DNA from: Mesorhizobium sp. SOD10
Lineage (GTDB): Bacteria > Pseudomonadota > Alphaproteobacteria > Rhizobiales > Rhizobiaceae
Assembly (NCBI GenBank): GCA_000824805.1
Contig: CCNA01000006.1
Coordinates: 558,001-622,000, forward strand
Direction of reading: 5' to 3'
Length of the DNA stretch: 64,000 nt
Of the stretch, positions 1 through 8,833 are shown one piece after another. The translations under genes were made by a program, and so were the position numbers. Below the pieces are notes generated by a model that saw nothing but the letters and a program-made list of their open reading frames with translations, ran no database searches and had not been told where the DNA came from. The number at the start of each line of letters is the position of its first letter. The first letter of the stretch is position 1.

Positions 1-635
1 AGCGCCTTGACGGTGACGATGCGGCCGGTGCCGGCCGCCACGGCGGCGCTGTTCCAGGGCTCGCCGACGCAATAGCCGTCGATGCGGCCGGCCGCCAATG
101 CATCAGCCATGAAGGGCGGCGGCACGATGACGATCTCGATGTCGCGGTCGGGGTCGATGCCGCAGGCGGCGAGCCAGTAGCGCAGCTCGTAATTATGGCC
201 CGAGTGCGGATGCACGACGGCGAAACGCAAAGGCTCGCGACCGGCAGCCACCCGCTCGCGGATCAAAGCGCCGAGCGCCGCCCCGGCACGCGCCGGATCG
301 AGATCGGCCGTGCCGCCATGCGCCGCCATGCCTTCCCAGACCGTGTTGGACACGGTGATGCAGTTGCCGCCGAGCCCGAGCGAGAAGGGCACGATGGTTT
401 CCGACGCAAGCGGCGTGAGGCCGAGGCTGCAGGCGAGCGGCATTGGCCCAAGCATATGCGCGACATTGAAATGCCCGATGGCGATGCGGTCGCGGATGTT
501 GGCCCAGGACGTTTCGCGATTGAGCTTGAGCTCTACGCCCTCGCGGGCGGCAAAGCCCATCTCGCCGGCTGCGACCAGGACAGCGCTGTCGAACAGCGGC
601 ATGAAGCCGGCGGTGATCTCATGCGTCGTGCTCAT
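1..635 (-). CDS. nasS: NasS-like nitrate/nitrite sensor (partial, C-terminus beyond window)
   Basis: The reading frame is open from an ATG at 633-635 to the left window edge, so about 211 N-terminal residues are visible. They resemble NrtA/CmpA-type nitrate-binding proteins (start MSTTHEITAGFMPLFDS; later VGEPWNSAAVAAGTG). There is no signal peptide or Tat motif, as expected for the cytoplasmic sensor NasS rather than a periplasmic binding protein. In characterised bacteria NasS holds NasT inactive until nitrate or nitrite binds. The start overlaps the nasT stop by 4 bp (ATGA), indicating translational coupling. A periplasmic NrtA paralogue is less likely given the missing signal and the nasT neighbour. 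Confidence 0.85.
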   Translation of the reverse strand, partial: MSTTHEITAGFMPLFDSAVLVAAGEMGFAAREGVELKLNRETSWANIRDRIAIGHFNVAHMLGPMPLACSLGLTPLASETIVPFSLGLGGNCITVSNTVWEGMAAHGGTADLDPARAGAALGALIRERVAAGREPLRFAVVHPHSGHNYELRYWLAACGIDPDRDIEIVIVPPPFMADALAAGRIDGYCVGEPWNSAAVAAGTGRIVTVKA

Positions 636-1234
636 TCGCCCCCCAGCGGGCCCAGCAGCCCTGCCGCCGTCACCAGGCTTTGGGCGATCTCGGCGATCTT
701 GCGGTTCTGGTTCATGGCGGTCTTGCGCAGAAGCGCGTAGGCCGCTTCCTCGCTCAGACCGCGCGACTTCATCAATATGCCCTTGGCCCGGTCGACAACC
801 TTGCGGTTCTCGAGCTCGCTGCGCGCTTCCTCCAGTTCGCGCGCCATGCGCGAGAAGGCATTGAAGCGGCTGATGGCCATGTCGAGGATCGGCTTGATGC
901 GCTCCTTCTTCAGCCCGTCGACCACATAGGCGGACACGCCGGCATCGACAGCCGCCTCGATCGAGGCCCGGTCGGAGCGGTCGACAAACATGGCGATCGG
1001 CCGTTTTACCGCGCGCGAAAGCTGGAACATGTTCTCCAGCATGTCGCGGTTCGGATTTTCGAGATCAATGACGATGACGTCCGGCTCGAGTTCGGCGATG
1101 CGCTTGGCGATGCCGGCCACGTCATGGACCACCGTGACATGCCGATGGCCGGCGTCCCGCAATCCGGCCTCGATGATCGAGGCGCGGATGCGGTTCTCGT
1201 CGATAACAAGGATGGTCAACGAACCGGCGGACAT
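632..1234 (-). CDS. nasT: NasT-like ANTAR-domain response regulator/antiterminator
   Basis: This 200-residue protein has a receiver-like N-terminal domain (starting MSAGSLTILVIDENRIRAS) and a C-terminal ANTAR RNA-binding domain of about 55 residues (VDRAKGILMKSRGLSEEAAY). Such proteins bind paired hairpins in the leader of nitrate assimilation mRNAs and prevent termination. An in-frame start 14 codons upstream exists, but the ATG at 1234 matches the family start. The gene precedes nasS with a 4-bp overlap, the usual nasT-nasS order. The RNA target leader would lie downstream of nasS, beyond the window. Confidence 0.9.
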   Translation of the reverse strand: MSAGSLTILVIDENRIRASIIEAGLRDAGHRHVTVVHDVAGIAKRIAELEPDVIVIDLENPNRDMLENMFQLSRAVKRPIAMFVDRSDRASIEAAVDAGVSAYVVDGLKKERIKPILDMAISRFNAFSRMARELEEARSELENRKVVDRAKGILMKSRGLSEEAAYALLRKTAMNQNRKIAEIAQSLVTAAGLLGPLGGE

Positions 1235-1488
1235 GCGCCTATTGTGCAGGCGGACCGGATTTGTGCAATGCGGCAATCGATCGGATCAGGCAGAGCCTGT
1301 TCATCCCAATGATCGCGCCGGAATAGTTCGCGCTTTCCGGCGCTTCTGCGAGCAGTACCACGCCAAGGCGGAAGGGCCGGCTGCTCGACGCCAAGCGGCG
1401 TCTCTACCCATCGCGCGCCGCCTCCTGGCGTCAGCGCGATCGAGCTGCAACCGTGAATGCTGTGCGCAACCATAGACTGTAGGCGCTC
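1235..1488. other. Intergenic region between nasT and the secretion adaptor gene
   Basis: This 254-bp stretch should hold the nasTS promoter on the minus strand. I see no convincing gene, strong hairpin terminator or clear -35/-10 pair in it. Confidence 0.4.
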
Positions 1489-2820
1489 TCAGTCCTCCCT
1501 GAAGGCATGAGCAAAACTGTCGCCGACCGGCTGGAAGAGATATTCGAGCATGGTTCGCTTGCCGGTGACAACGGAGACGTCCACCGGCATCCCCGGATAT
1601 AGCTTCACCTGCGGAAGCTTCCTGAGTTCATCGGCGCCCACCTCGACCGTTCCCCGGAAGAACGTCGCCCCGCTGCGCTCGTCGACCTCGGCATCCGCTG
1701 ACACACGGGTGAGCGCGCCTTCCACCGTAGGCGTGGTTCTCTGCTTGTAGGCCACGAGCCGCACCGTCGCCGGCAGGCCGGGGCGAACGACATCGATATC
1801 AAGCGGCTGAATCTTGACGTCCAGCACCATCTTGTCCTGGTCGGGAACGAGATCGAGGATGATGCCCCCCGGCGGTACAACTCCGCCCGGCGTGAAGTAG
1901 CGAAGGTTCATCACCACCCCGTCCTCGGGCGCGACGACATCCCGGCGCGCGGCGCGTGCGCCGGTCTTCTGAAGTGCCTTTTCAAGCTCGGAGCGTTTGG
2001 TCTGAACGTCACGAAGGTCCTCGGCGGCCTTCTTGATATACGAAAGCCGGCCATTATCGATCTGCGCATCTGCCTCGGCGACCTGCTGCCGCAGGCTTTC
2101 TATATTCGCCCGGTTCGCGTCTGCCTCGCCCTGGGCCGCGAGGATCTGCCGCTCCAGCTGGAGCACCCGCGACTTAATCCCGTAGCCTTTCTTGAGGAGT
2201 GTGCGGGCATCCGCCAACTCTTCCCGCAGAGATGGCAGCTGGACCTCGAAGGCCGCAACGCGCGCGGCGAGCGACGACATTTGGGCGTGGTACTGGGCGA
2301 TCCGCTGCTGCCAGACCTCGACCTCCGATGCCTGCACTTTAGCCTGGTCCCGGAAGATGCGCTCCTGTCCGGCCATGGCCTCGGCGACGGCCGGTTCGCT
2401 TCGCCGGGCCGACAGGTCCGCCGGAAAGGGAATCGTGCTCAGGCCGTCGCGCTGCGCGATCAGGCGGGCTTCCCCGGCGAGCGCGGAATCCAGTTCGCCA
2501 CGCACGGCATCGCGATCGGACTCCGCATCGAGCCCGTCGAGGCGGACCAGTATCTGACCCTGCTTGACCAGGTCTCCCTCCCGGACCAGGATTTCCCGGA
2601 TAATGCCGCCTTCCAGGTGCTGTATGGTCTTGCGATTGCTGTCGACCTTCACCACGCCGGGCGCGACCGCCGCGCTCGTCAGCGGCGCGGTGGCCGCCCA
2701 GAGGCCGAAGCCGCCGAACAGCAGGCCGATGACGGCCAGGCCACCGAAAACATGGGCGCGTACCGCCGGCCAAGCGGGCGGTGGCGGCGGCATTTTCAAC
2801 GACAGCGCGGCTTCCGTCAT
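1489..2820 (-). CDS. HlyD-family type I secretion periplasmic adaptor (PrsE/AprE-like)
   Basis: This is the membrane fusion protein of a type I secretion system; it bridges the inner-membrane ABC exporter and a TolC-type outer-membrane channel. The 443-residue product starts MTEAALSLKMPPPPPAW and has one N-terminal membrane segment (about residues 25-45). A lipoyl/barrel-sandwich half motif (GGIIREILVREGDLVKQG) follows, then a long coiled-coil region rich in E, R, Q and A, and the second half motif (VVAPEDGVVMNL) with a C-terminal HlyD domain. The ATG at 2820 is chosen because it has an AAAGGA ribosome site and overlaps the stop of the exporter gene by 4 bp. No TolC gene is present here. Confidence 0.93.
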   Translation of the reverse strand: MTEAALSLKMPPPPPAWPAVRAHVFGGLAVIGLLFGGFGLWAATAPLTSAAVAPGVVKVDSNRKTIQHLEGGIIREILVREGDLVKQGQILVRLDGLDAESDRDAVRGELDSALAGEARLIAQRDGLSTIPFPADLSARRSEPAVAEAMAGQERIFRDQAKVQASEVEVWQQRIAQYHAQMSSLAARVAAFEVQLPSLREELADARTLLKKGYGIKSRVLQLERQILAAQGEADANRANIESLRQQVAEADAQIDNGRLSYIKKAAEDLRDVQTKRSELEKALQKTGARAARRDVVAPEDGVVMNLRYFTPGGVVPPGGIILDLVPDQDKMVLDVKIQPLDIDVVRPGLPATVRLVAYKQRTTPTVEGALTRVSADAEVDERSGATFFRGTVEVGADELRKLPQVKLYPGMPVDVSVVTGKRTMLEYLFQPVGDSFAHAFRED

Positions 2821-4544
2821 GACCCGGTCCTTTCGGAGCTGACGACCCGGACCTGCGGTGCGGCCGACTGCTGCTCGGGACGGCGCAGTTGCGCAAGCAC
2901 GCCGTCGCGCGGGCCGAACATCTGCGGCTGGCCGTCGTTCAGCACCAGGACGCAATCGACGTTCACCATCAGCGACGGGCGGTGGGCGACGATCACCACG
3001 GTCGAACCTGCCTCCTTCATTGCGGCAATCGCCTGGTTCAGGGCCTCCTCGCCGACGGCGTCGAGATTGGAGTTCGGCTCGTCCAGCACCACCAGCGCCG
3101 GACGGCGATAGAGCGCCCTGGCAAGGCCGATGCGCTGGCGCTGCCCACCGGAAAGCACGGAACCCTGTTCGCCGATCTCAGTATCGTAGCCGTTCGGGAG
3201 CCTGAGGATCATCTCATGCACGCCGGCCATCCGGGCGGCGGCCACGATCTCGGCCGGGTCGCCCTGCTCCATGCGGGCGATGTTCTCGCGGATCGTGCCG
3301 GGAAAGAGTTCGACGTCCTGGGGGAGGTAGCCGACATAGGAGCCGAAGTCGGTTCGGTTCCAGGAAAACACGTCGACACCGTCCAGCCGAACCCGGCCCT
3401 GCTGCGGCGAAAGCATGCCGACGATCAGGCGGGCGAGCGTCGACTTGCCTGCCGCCGACGGCCCGATGACCGCAAGCACCTGGCCCGGCGGCACGACGAA
3501 GGAGAGATTCCTCAGTACGGGCTCCTTGGCGCCGGCTGGCGTATAAGCGACAGCCTCGACCGAAAGCCGCCCCTGCGGGCGCGGCAATTCCATCCCCGGC
3601 GGGCGGAGCGAAGGAGCCTCGAACATCCGGTCCAGCCGACGCCAGGCCTCGCGCGCGGCGGTGGTCTGCTTCCAGGTGGCGATAGCCTGTTCGACGGGCG
3701 CGAGTGCGCGCGACATGATGATCGAGGCCGCGATCATGGCGCCGGGCGAGACTTCGTGGCGCAGCGATAGCCAGGCGCCGAGCCCCAGCACCGCGACCTG
3801 CAGGAACATCCGGAACGGCTTGGTGAAGGCGTTGATCAGGCCGGCCCAGTCGCTGGCCGTCGTCTGCAGCGCGAGCACGGACGCATTGGCCGCATCCCAA
3901 CGCCGGGCGAGCACGCCGCCCATGCCCATCCCGTCAATGACTTCGGCGTTGCGGAAACCGGCATCCGCCGCCTGGTAGGCGCGCGCGGAATCGGCATTGG
4001 CCTGTTTGAGCGTGCCCGCCGTCAGCGCGTTGTTGGCAAGGGCGAGGCAGAAAAGCACAATGGCGCCGCCCAGCGCTAGAAGCCCGAGCAGCGGATGAAG
4101 CAGGAAGATGAAGCCGAGATAGAGCGGCATCCACGGCGCGTCGAACAGCGCCATGATGCCGCCGCCGCCGAGATAGCCACGCAGCGTGGCGAGGTCACGC
4201 AGCGCCTCGGTGCGGTAGGAGGAGCCGCGCAACGCGTTCTCAAGCCCGCGGCCCAGTACCTGCGGCGACAGCACACGGTCGATCCAGGTGCCGAGCTGCA
4301 CCAGCAGCCGCGAGCGGAAGAATTCGAGCGCGCCCATCGCGGCCAGCGCCGCCGCAGCAATCAGCGTCAGGTAGACAAGCGTCTCGACGCTGCGGCCCGG
4401 CAGCACGCGGTCATAGACCTGCAACATGTAGATCGAGGTCGAGAGCACGAGCAGGTTGATGACGAAGCTGAACCCCGCCACCGCGGCGAAACCGCCGCGG
4501 CAGCGGGAGAGGGCAAGCCTGAGGGGAGAAAGGCCCTGCATCAT
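2817..4544 (-). CDS. Type I secretion ABC exporter, permease-ATPase fusion (PrsD/AprD-like)
   Basis: This 575-residue inner-membrane exporter energises one-step secretion of C-terminally tagged proteins. The N-terminal half has about six membrane segments (for example FVINLLVLSTSIYML). The C-terminal half is an ABC ATPase with Walker A GPSAAGKST (about residue 355), signature LSGGQRQRIGLARAL, Walker B LVVLDEP and switch His in AHRP. There is no C39 peptidase domain, which fits the AprD/PrsD branch that exports RTX-type proteins rather than bacteriocins. It lies 34 bp downstream of the VCBS/RTX adhesin gene and overlaps the adaptor gene, so substrate, exporter and adaptor form one operon. Confidence 0.94.
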   Translation of the reverse strand: MMQGLSPLRLALSRCRGGFAAVAGFSFVINLLVLSTSIYMLQVYDRVLPGRSVETLVYLTLIAAAALAAMGALEFFRSRLLVQLGTWIDRVLSPQVLGRGLENALRGSSYRTEALRDLATLRGYLGGGGIMALFDAPWMPLYLGFIFLLHPLLGLLALGGAIVLFCLALANNALTAGTLKQANADSARAYQAADAGFRNAEVIDGMGMGGVLARRWDAANASVLALQTTASDWAGLINAFTKPFRMFLQVAVLGLGAWLSLRHEVSPGAMIAASIIMSRALAPVEQAIATWKQTTAAREAWRRLDRMFEAPSLRPPGMELPRPQGRLSVEAVAYTPAGAKEPVLRNLSFVVPPGQVLAVIGPSAAGKSTLARLIVGMLSPQQGRVRLDGVDVFSWNRTDFGSYVGYLPQDVELFPGTIRENIARMEQGDPAEIVAAARMAGVHEMILRLPNGYDTEIGEQGSVLSGGQRQRIGLARALYRRPALVVLDEPNSNLDAVGEEALNQAIAAMKEAGSTVVIVAHRPSLMVNVDCVLVLNDGQPQMFGPRDGVLAQLRRPEQQSAAPQVRVVSSERTGS

Positions 4545-4578
4545 CTTACCTGCCGCACTCTGTCATTTTTCCTGCCTG

Positions 4579-5679
4579 TCAGGCGTGCAGGTTGAAATCG
4601 CTGGCACTGAGCGTGGAGACCCCCATCAAGTGGATTTCGATGATGTGGGCGCCACCCGTCACACTCTCGGCCGAGCTTCCGGTATTGGCATAAACGATCA
4701 TGTTGCCACTCCCATCGCTCTGCCAGGCGACCGTATGAGCGGCCAGGCTTCCGCCCGAAACCGTGCCGGTTGTGGTCAGGCCAAGGGCATCCGCAAAGTC
4801 GATGAAGTCGTGACCCGACGCGCCCGTCCCATGCTGGAAATCGCGAATGGTGTCGAAGGCCGCATGGGTTGAATCTGTTGCCGCCTCGAACCGGAAATGA
4901 TCATCCCCGGCTCCGCCGCTCAACCAGTCGGCGCCACCAAGGCCCTTGATCGTATCGTTGCCGCTTCCGCCGAAGATGTAGTCGACGCCGCTGGAGCCTG
5001 TCAGCCCGTCAGTGCCGGCACGACCGTCCGCTATGTTGGGATTCGTGCTGCTGAGAACGATCCCGTCATCCCCGTTTCCGCCGCTGCTGCCGTTGCCGAT
5101 CCAGACATTGAAAGTTTGCGGCGACGAAGAAGCAGCATGGTTGTCGGTCGCGGTGACTGTAAGCGTCCCGGTCAGTATCTGTCCCGTTGGCACGTTGACA
5201 ATCAGCGAGCCGCTGCTGGAAACGGAGACCGAGCCGTTGCTGTTGGGGCCGGGTGTGAAAGTGCTCGTGAATGTGACGGTGTCCTGGGCATCGGGATCTG
5301 TCGAAACAAACGAGCCTAGGCTCGGAGCCTGTCCATCCGGCGATGGCGTCGAGCTTGGAACGAAGACCGGGGCACTCGGCGCATGGTTGGTCACGGGTTC
5401 ATCGGCACCGTTCACCGTGATGTCGATGATATGATCCGTGCCGTCTACCGACGTTACATGGATCTGATCATGCGGATGGTCCGCGGAGTTCAGAGCCTGA
5501 ACGTTGGCGGCGCCATTGTTGAGTGTATAAACCCAGTTGCCGGCGGCATCGATGGTCAATAACCCGTATGTGCCCGCGATCGGATTGCTGCCATCGTGCA
5601 CCTGGAACGAGCTCTGGCCTGCGTCAGGGTCGTTGACGGTCAGAGCGCCGTTGACGGTCAGCACGGCATCCTCGGTCAC
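4579..5679 (-). CDS. VCBS/RTX adhesin, 3' part (secretion signal end)
   Basis: This frame encodes the C-terminal portion of a type I secreted surface protein. It starts within a VCBS repeat (VTEDAVLTVNGALTVNDPD) and continues through a Thr/Ser-rich cadherin-like segment. Calcium-binding RTX nonapeptides follow (GGSGNDTIKG and LSGGAGDDHFRF), and it ends with a typical hydrophobic C-terminal secretion tail. The GTG at 5679 is only the first possible start; the frame is open further upstream, and homology of the VCBS repeat runs into the neighbouring frame. I therefore read it as the downstream half of one gene with the ORF at 5624-6451, separated by a frame break, rather than an independent gene. 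Confidence 0.8.
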   Translation of the reverse strand: MTEDAVLTVNGALTVNDPDAGQSSFQVHDGSNPIAGTYGLLTIDAAGNWVYTLNNGAANVQALNSADHPHDQIHVTSVDGTDHIIDITVNGADEPVTNHAPSAPVFVPSSTPSPDGQAPSLGSFVSTDPDAQDTVTFTSTFTPGPNSNGSVSVSSSGSLIVNVPTGQILTGTLTVTATDNHAASSSPQTFNVWIGNGSSGGNGDDGIVLSSTNPNIADGRAGTDGLTGSSGVDYIFGGSGNDTIKGLGGADWLSGGAGDDHFRFEAATDSTHAAFDTIRDFQHGTGASGHDFIDFADALGLTTTGTVSGGSLAAHTVAWQSDGSGNMIVYANTGSSAESVTGGAHIIEIHLMGVSTLSASDFNLHA

Positions 5680-6451
5680 GGAACCGCTGCATGGTGACGG
5701 TGAGCACCTTGCTGGTGCCGTCCGCGGTCGTCACCGTGATGCTGTCGGTGTAGTCCTGGCCGCCCACAAACTCGTTGTGGGCGCTGTTCATGGTGTAGGT
5801 CCAGGTGCCGTCGGCCGCGATCGAGAACTTGCCGTAGCCGTTGCTGCCGGCGGCGTCGGTCTGCGTCACGAAGGCGGCCGAGCTGTCCACGTCGGTGGCG
5901 TCGAGCTTGCCGCCGGTGCTCTGCGCCGCGTCGGTCTCGGTCAGCTCCGCCGTGCTGGTGCCGGTGATCACCGCCGCGTCGTTGGTGCCGTGCATGGTGA
6001 CGGTCAGCTTGCCGATGCTCAGCGTGCCGTTCGACATCTTGATCGCGTACTGGATCGTGTCGGTGAAGGTCTGGTTGGCGCCCAGCGCTTGGATCTCAGC
6101 GCTCAGGCTGCTCGCGTCATAGTGAATTTTTCCGTCGGTCCCGACCCAGAATTTCGCGCCTTTTGTGCTGGTTTCGGCAAATTGAAGTCCCGCTTGGTCC
6201 TGGATCAGCAGATCCTTGTTATAATCGGCGAATGCCTTGTTCGTGACCGTGATGCTGGCCCCTCCATCATCGTTCTTGACGCCGTCGTCCACCGAATAGA
6301 TCGTCGTCTTGGTTCCGCCGCCGCTCGCCGCAAGGACGTCGAACGTGAACTGAAGGCTGCCATCCTCGCTGCCGGATTGCGTCAGATTGGCTGCCGCGCC
6401 CGAATTCGAAAATGTAACGGTCGAGCCTGAAGTTATTGTTGTGGTCGCCAT
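5624..6451 (-). CDS. VCBS adhesin, 5' part (frame broken)
   Basis: This frame gives the N-terminus of the secreted adhesin (MATTTITSGSTVTFSNSGAA, no Sec signal, as expected for a type I substrate) and one complete VCBS repeat. That repeat opens with HGTNDAAVITGTSTAELTET and closes with SKVLTVTM. Directly after VTM the frame changes to unrelated Arg-rich sequence for about 20 residues and stops, while the next VCBS repeat continues in another frame. A Shine-Dalgarno AGGGGG precedes the ATG at 6451. The gene is the first of the secretion operon. The break may be a true mutation, a phase-variable deletion between repeats, or a collapse or error in assembly. Confidence 0.8.
   Translation of the reverse strand: MATTTITSGSTVTFSNSGAAANLTQSGSEDGSLQFTFDVLAASGGGTKTTIYSVDDGVKNDDGGASITVTNKAFADYNKDLLIQDQAGLQFAETSTKGAKFWVGTDGKIHYDASSLSAEIQALGANQTFTDTIQYAIKMSNGTLSIGKLTVTMHGTNDAAVITGTSTAELTETDAAQSTGGKLDATDVDSSAAFVTQTDAAGSNGYGKFSIAADGTWTYTMNSAHNEFVGGQDYTDSITVTTADGTSKVLTVTMQRFRDRGCRADRQRRSDRQRP
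5685..5693 (-). other. Frame-break junction in the VCBS adhesin
   Basis: Upstream of this point the coding frame reads KVLTVTM; downstream the homologous continuation SGSVTEDAVLT is in a different frame. Compared with the preceding repeat, the segment equivalent to HGTNDAAVITG is missing. The junction contains GCA, which could be the scar of recombination between short identical triplets. Confidence 0.7.
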
Positions 6452-7085
6452 TGCCGATTACCCCCTGTGATCCTTTGCGAACGACGAAGGCGTTCGCCCC
6501 AACGGTTGCTGCTGATCCTGGTACGGACGACGCAAGCGGATGCTTCCGCCTGCGGCCCTTGGTCAGGACCAAGCGCCTTTGATTGAACGTGAAGACTTCT
6601 CTCGCCGAGAGACAAAACCCCACCCCCGAGCGCTTGCGCGCTCGCACCCCAACATTCCTATCTGGCGTGCCCCCCTTGGTCGCCGCAATCGCGGGACAAG
6701 CATACCTATAGTCAGTTATATTAGCTTTTTATGATTTGGAAACCATAACGGAATATATATTCTCGTGTAATGTTAACGATTCATTAAACATTTAACAAAT
6801 CTGCGACCTCGTCGATTGATGCATATATCCCCTCAAAGCGGGCTGCGATCTGGAGCGAATGACAGGCATCAAAATAAAGAATTTAAAGTGCGCGGCCCGA
6901 ATACGTTCCGGCGCAGCCTGCTTTGACGGCGCAAGGTCGATTTCGCCGCCGCTCGGTCGCTGGCATTCTGTTGGAAATTCTATTGAACTATGTAGTGCCG
7001 CGCGCAACCAAGGCGGGCTGGCCGTCAACCAATGGCGCAAAGCTGATTCGCCAAGGCCTCGTCGGCGGCGCATTTTGATGCAAGC
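6452..7085. promoter_or_regulatory. AT-rich intergenic region upstream of the adhesin operon
   Basis: There is no credible gene in these 634 bp. Positions about 6700-6850 are strikingly AT-rich against a GC-rich background, with runs such as TATATTAGCTTTTTATGA and AATATATATTC. It should contain the promoter of the minus-strand adhesin-secretion operon. AT-rich upstream regions of this type are typical binding regions for MucR/Ros-type zinc-finger regulators, which control surface adhesins in rhizobia; that link is an inference. Confidence 0.5.
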
Positions 7086-8579
7086 TCACACCCCCAGCCT
7101 GTCCTGTTCCGCGGCATTCGGATCGCCCGGCGCCGTCGCCCAGGCGAGCTCGACAAGCGTCACTGTTCGCCGGCCGACGCCGTCGATCTGGCAGACGATG
7201 AGCCCCTGCTCTTCGATGTAGTCGAGCAGCCGGCGCGCGCGGCGCAGCGAGTGCGAGCCGTAGGCCCGCGCGATCGCTGCGTCGCTCGGGCATGGCCAGC
7301 CCTCCTTGGCGGCGCGGGCAATCATCATGAACACGCCCTGCATGTCCTCGGGCAACAGCGATGCGCGCACCGACACGTCCCGCCACGCATCGTCCTCGGC
7401 CATGTCGGAGCCAACGCCGGCGCGGGCGCGCGTCAGCATGCGGCGGAATTCCGAAAGGTCGGGTACTACCGAGGCAAGCCCTTCGATGCGGCAGCGGACC
7501 ACGAACTCCTGGTAGAGCACGCCGATGACGCGGAAGCCGGCATCGGGCTCGGCCAGGATGGCGCGCAGGATGCGGTCCATCCGCTCGCGCCGTTCAGCCA
7601 GATCCTCGGCGCTGGGCTGCGGCTCCGCCGGGTCGGGGCGGATGTCCAGCGGCGCGGCCTTGGCCGCCATAAGCTGGTCGAGCAGGTCGGGCGACGGCCG
7701 GCGCTGCGGCCTTGCCGTCTCCGGCGGCGGCGCAGCGAGAATGATCGAGCGCGCATCCTCAAGCGCAGCTTCCGGCAGCGGCATCAGCCGCGGCGTGCCG
7801 TTGCGCGGGCTGGTTTCGGTCTGGCCGATGCGCACGCTGAGCGGGCGGCGCGACAAGGCAGGCCCAAGCGCCATGAAATGCCCGCGCTCCAGGTCGCGGA
7901 AAGCTTCGGCCTGGCGCCGCTCCATGCCGAGCAGGTCGGCCGCGCGCGCCATGTCGATGTCGAGGAAGGTCCGGCCCATCAGGAAGTTGGAGGCTTCCGC
8001 CGCGACGTTCTTGGCAAGCTTCGCCAGCCGCTGCGTGGCGATGATGCCGGCCAGCCCGCGCTTGCGGCCGCGGCACATCAGATTGGTCATGGCGCCCAGC
8101 GAAAGTTTGCGCGCCTCGTCCGAGACCTCGCCGGCGGCGGCCGGCGCGAAGAGCTGCGCCTCGTCGACCACGACCAGCATCGGATACCAATGGTCGCGCG
8201 CGACCTCGAACAGCCCGCCGAGGAACGCCGCGGCGCGCCGCATCTGGTTCTCGGCGTCGAGCCCTTCGAGGTTGAGCACCGTCGAGACGCGGTGGATGCG
8301 CGCCCGCTCGCCGGCCGCCTGCAGGCCGCGCTCGGTGTGCTCCTCGGCGTCGATCACCAGATGGCCGAAGCGCTCGCCCAGCGACACGAAATCGCCTTCG
8401 GGATCGACGATGGTCTGCTGGACCCAGGGCGCGCTCTGTTCGAGCAGCCGCCGCAAAAGATGCGACTTGCCGGAGCCCGAATTCCCCTGCACCAGCAGGC
8501 GGGTGGCCAGCAATTCCTCAAGGTCGAGGGCCGCCGGCGCGCCTGCCGTGGTCTGCCCCATCTCGATTGCAACGGTCAT
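7086..8579 (-). CDS. HerA-like (DUF87) ATP-binding protein
   Basis: This 497-residue protein carries a RecA/FtsK-fold ATPase: Walker A GNSGSGKSH at about residues 32-40 and Walker B LVVVDEAQLF at about 137-146. A downstream arginine-rich segment (RGRKRGLAGIIATQRLAK) follows, as in HerA/DUF87 DNA-translocating ATPases. The C-terminal 200 residues are less conserved and contain a winged-helix-like tail (YGSHSLRRARRLLDYIEEQG). Its substrate is unknown. It is a single gene; neither NurA nor SIR2-type or nuclease partners seen in HerA-containing defence systems are adjacent, so a defence role is not supported. The divergent neighbour is an 84-residue unknown. Confidence 0.8.
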   Translation of the reverse strand: MTVAIEMGQTTAGAPAALDLEELLATRLLVQGNSGSGKSHLLRRLLEQSAPWVQQTIVDPEGDFVSLGERFGHLVIDAEEHTERGLQAAGERARIHRVSTVLNLEGLDAENQMRRAAAFLGGLFEVARDHWYPMLVVVDEAQLFAPAAAGEVSDEARKLSLGAMTNLMCRGRKRGLAGIIATQRLAKLAKNVAAEASNFLMGRTFLDIDMARAADLLGMERRQAEAFRDLERGHFMALGPALSRRPLSVRIGQTETSPRNGTPRLMPLPEAALEDARSIILAAPPPETARPQRRPSPDLLDQLMAAKAAPLDIRPDPAEPQPSAEDLAERRERMDRILRAILAEPDAGFRVIGVLYQEFVVRCRIEGLASVVPDLSEFRRMLTRARAGVGSDMAEDDAWRDVSVRASLLPEDMQGVFMMIARAAKEGWPCPSDAAIARAYGSHSLRRARRLLDYIEEQGLIVCQIDGVGRRTVTLVELAWATAPGDPNAAEQDRLGV

Positions 8580-8675
8580 GTCTCGATTCGGATCGTCTCC
8601 CTGCGCGCGACGGGCTTACCAACCGGAGCGCGGCGCGTCGAGCACGGCCAGCGCCTGACCGCGCAGTGTTCCACA

Positions 8676-8721
8676 CCTATGGGCGAGCGTAAGCTCGTCC
8701 CTATGGGCGAGCGTCAGCTCG
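8676..8721. repeat. Two tandem 22-bp units, each a small hairpin
   Basis: The unit CCTATGGGCGAGCGTAAG + CTCG occurs at 8676-8697 and again at 8700-8721 with one base changed. Each unit holds the inverted repeat CGAGC-GTAA-GCTCG (second loop GTCA), a stem closed by a four-base loop. It lies between the divergent HerA-like gene and the 84-residue gene. Confidence 0.75.
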
Positions 8722-8833
8722 CGAGCGGCGGCAGGCTGTCGGCAATCGCACTGGTCGGACCACCATTTCGCTGGCGCAATTCCACCATTGGCGTATCATC
8801 TTTTCAGAGAGAGTTCACAGCAGGAGGAGGCTG

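Noticed and set aside
5624..5679. Two independent overlapping genes in the adhesin region
   Set aside because: The VCBS repeat homology runs from one frame directly into the other, which indicates one interrupted gene.
6859..7221. Plus-strand frame of 120 codons in the AT-rich intergenic region
   Set aside because: Low-complexity, no ribosome site, and its 3' part is antisense to the HerA-like gene.
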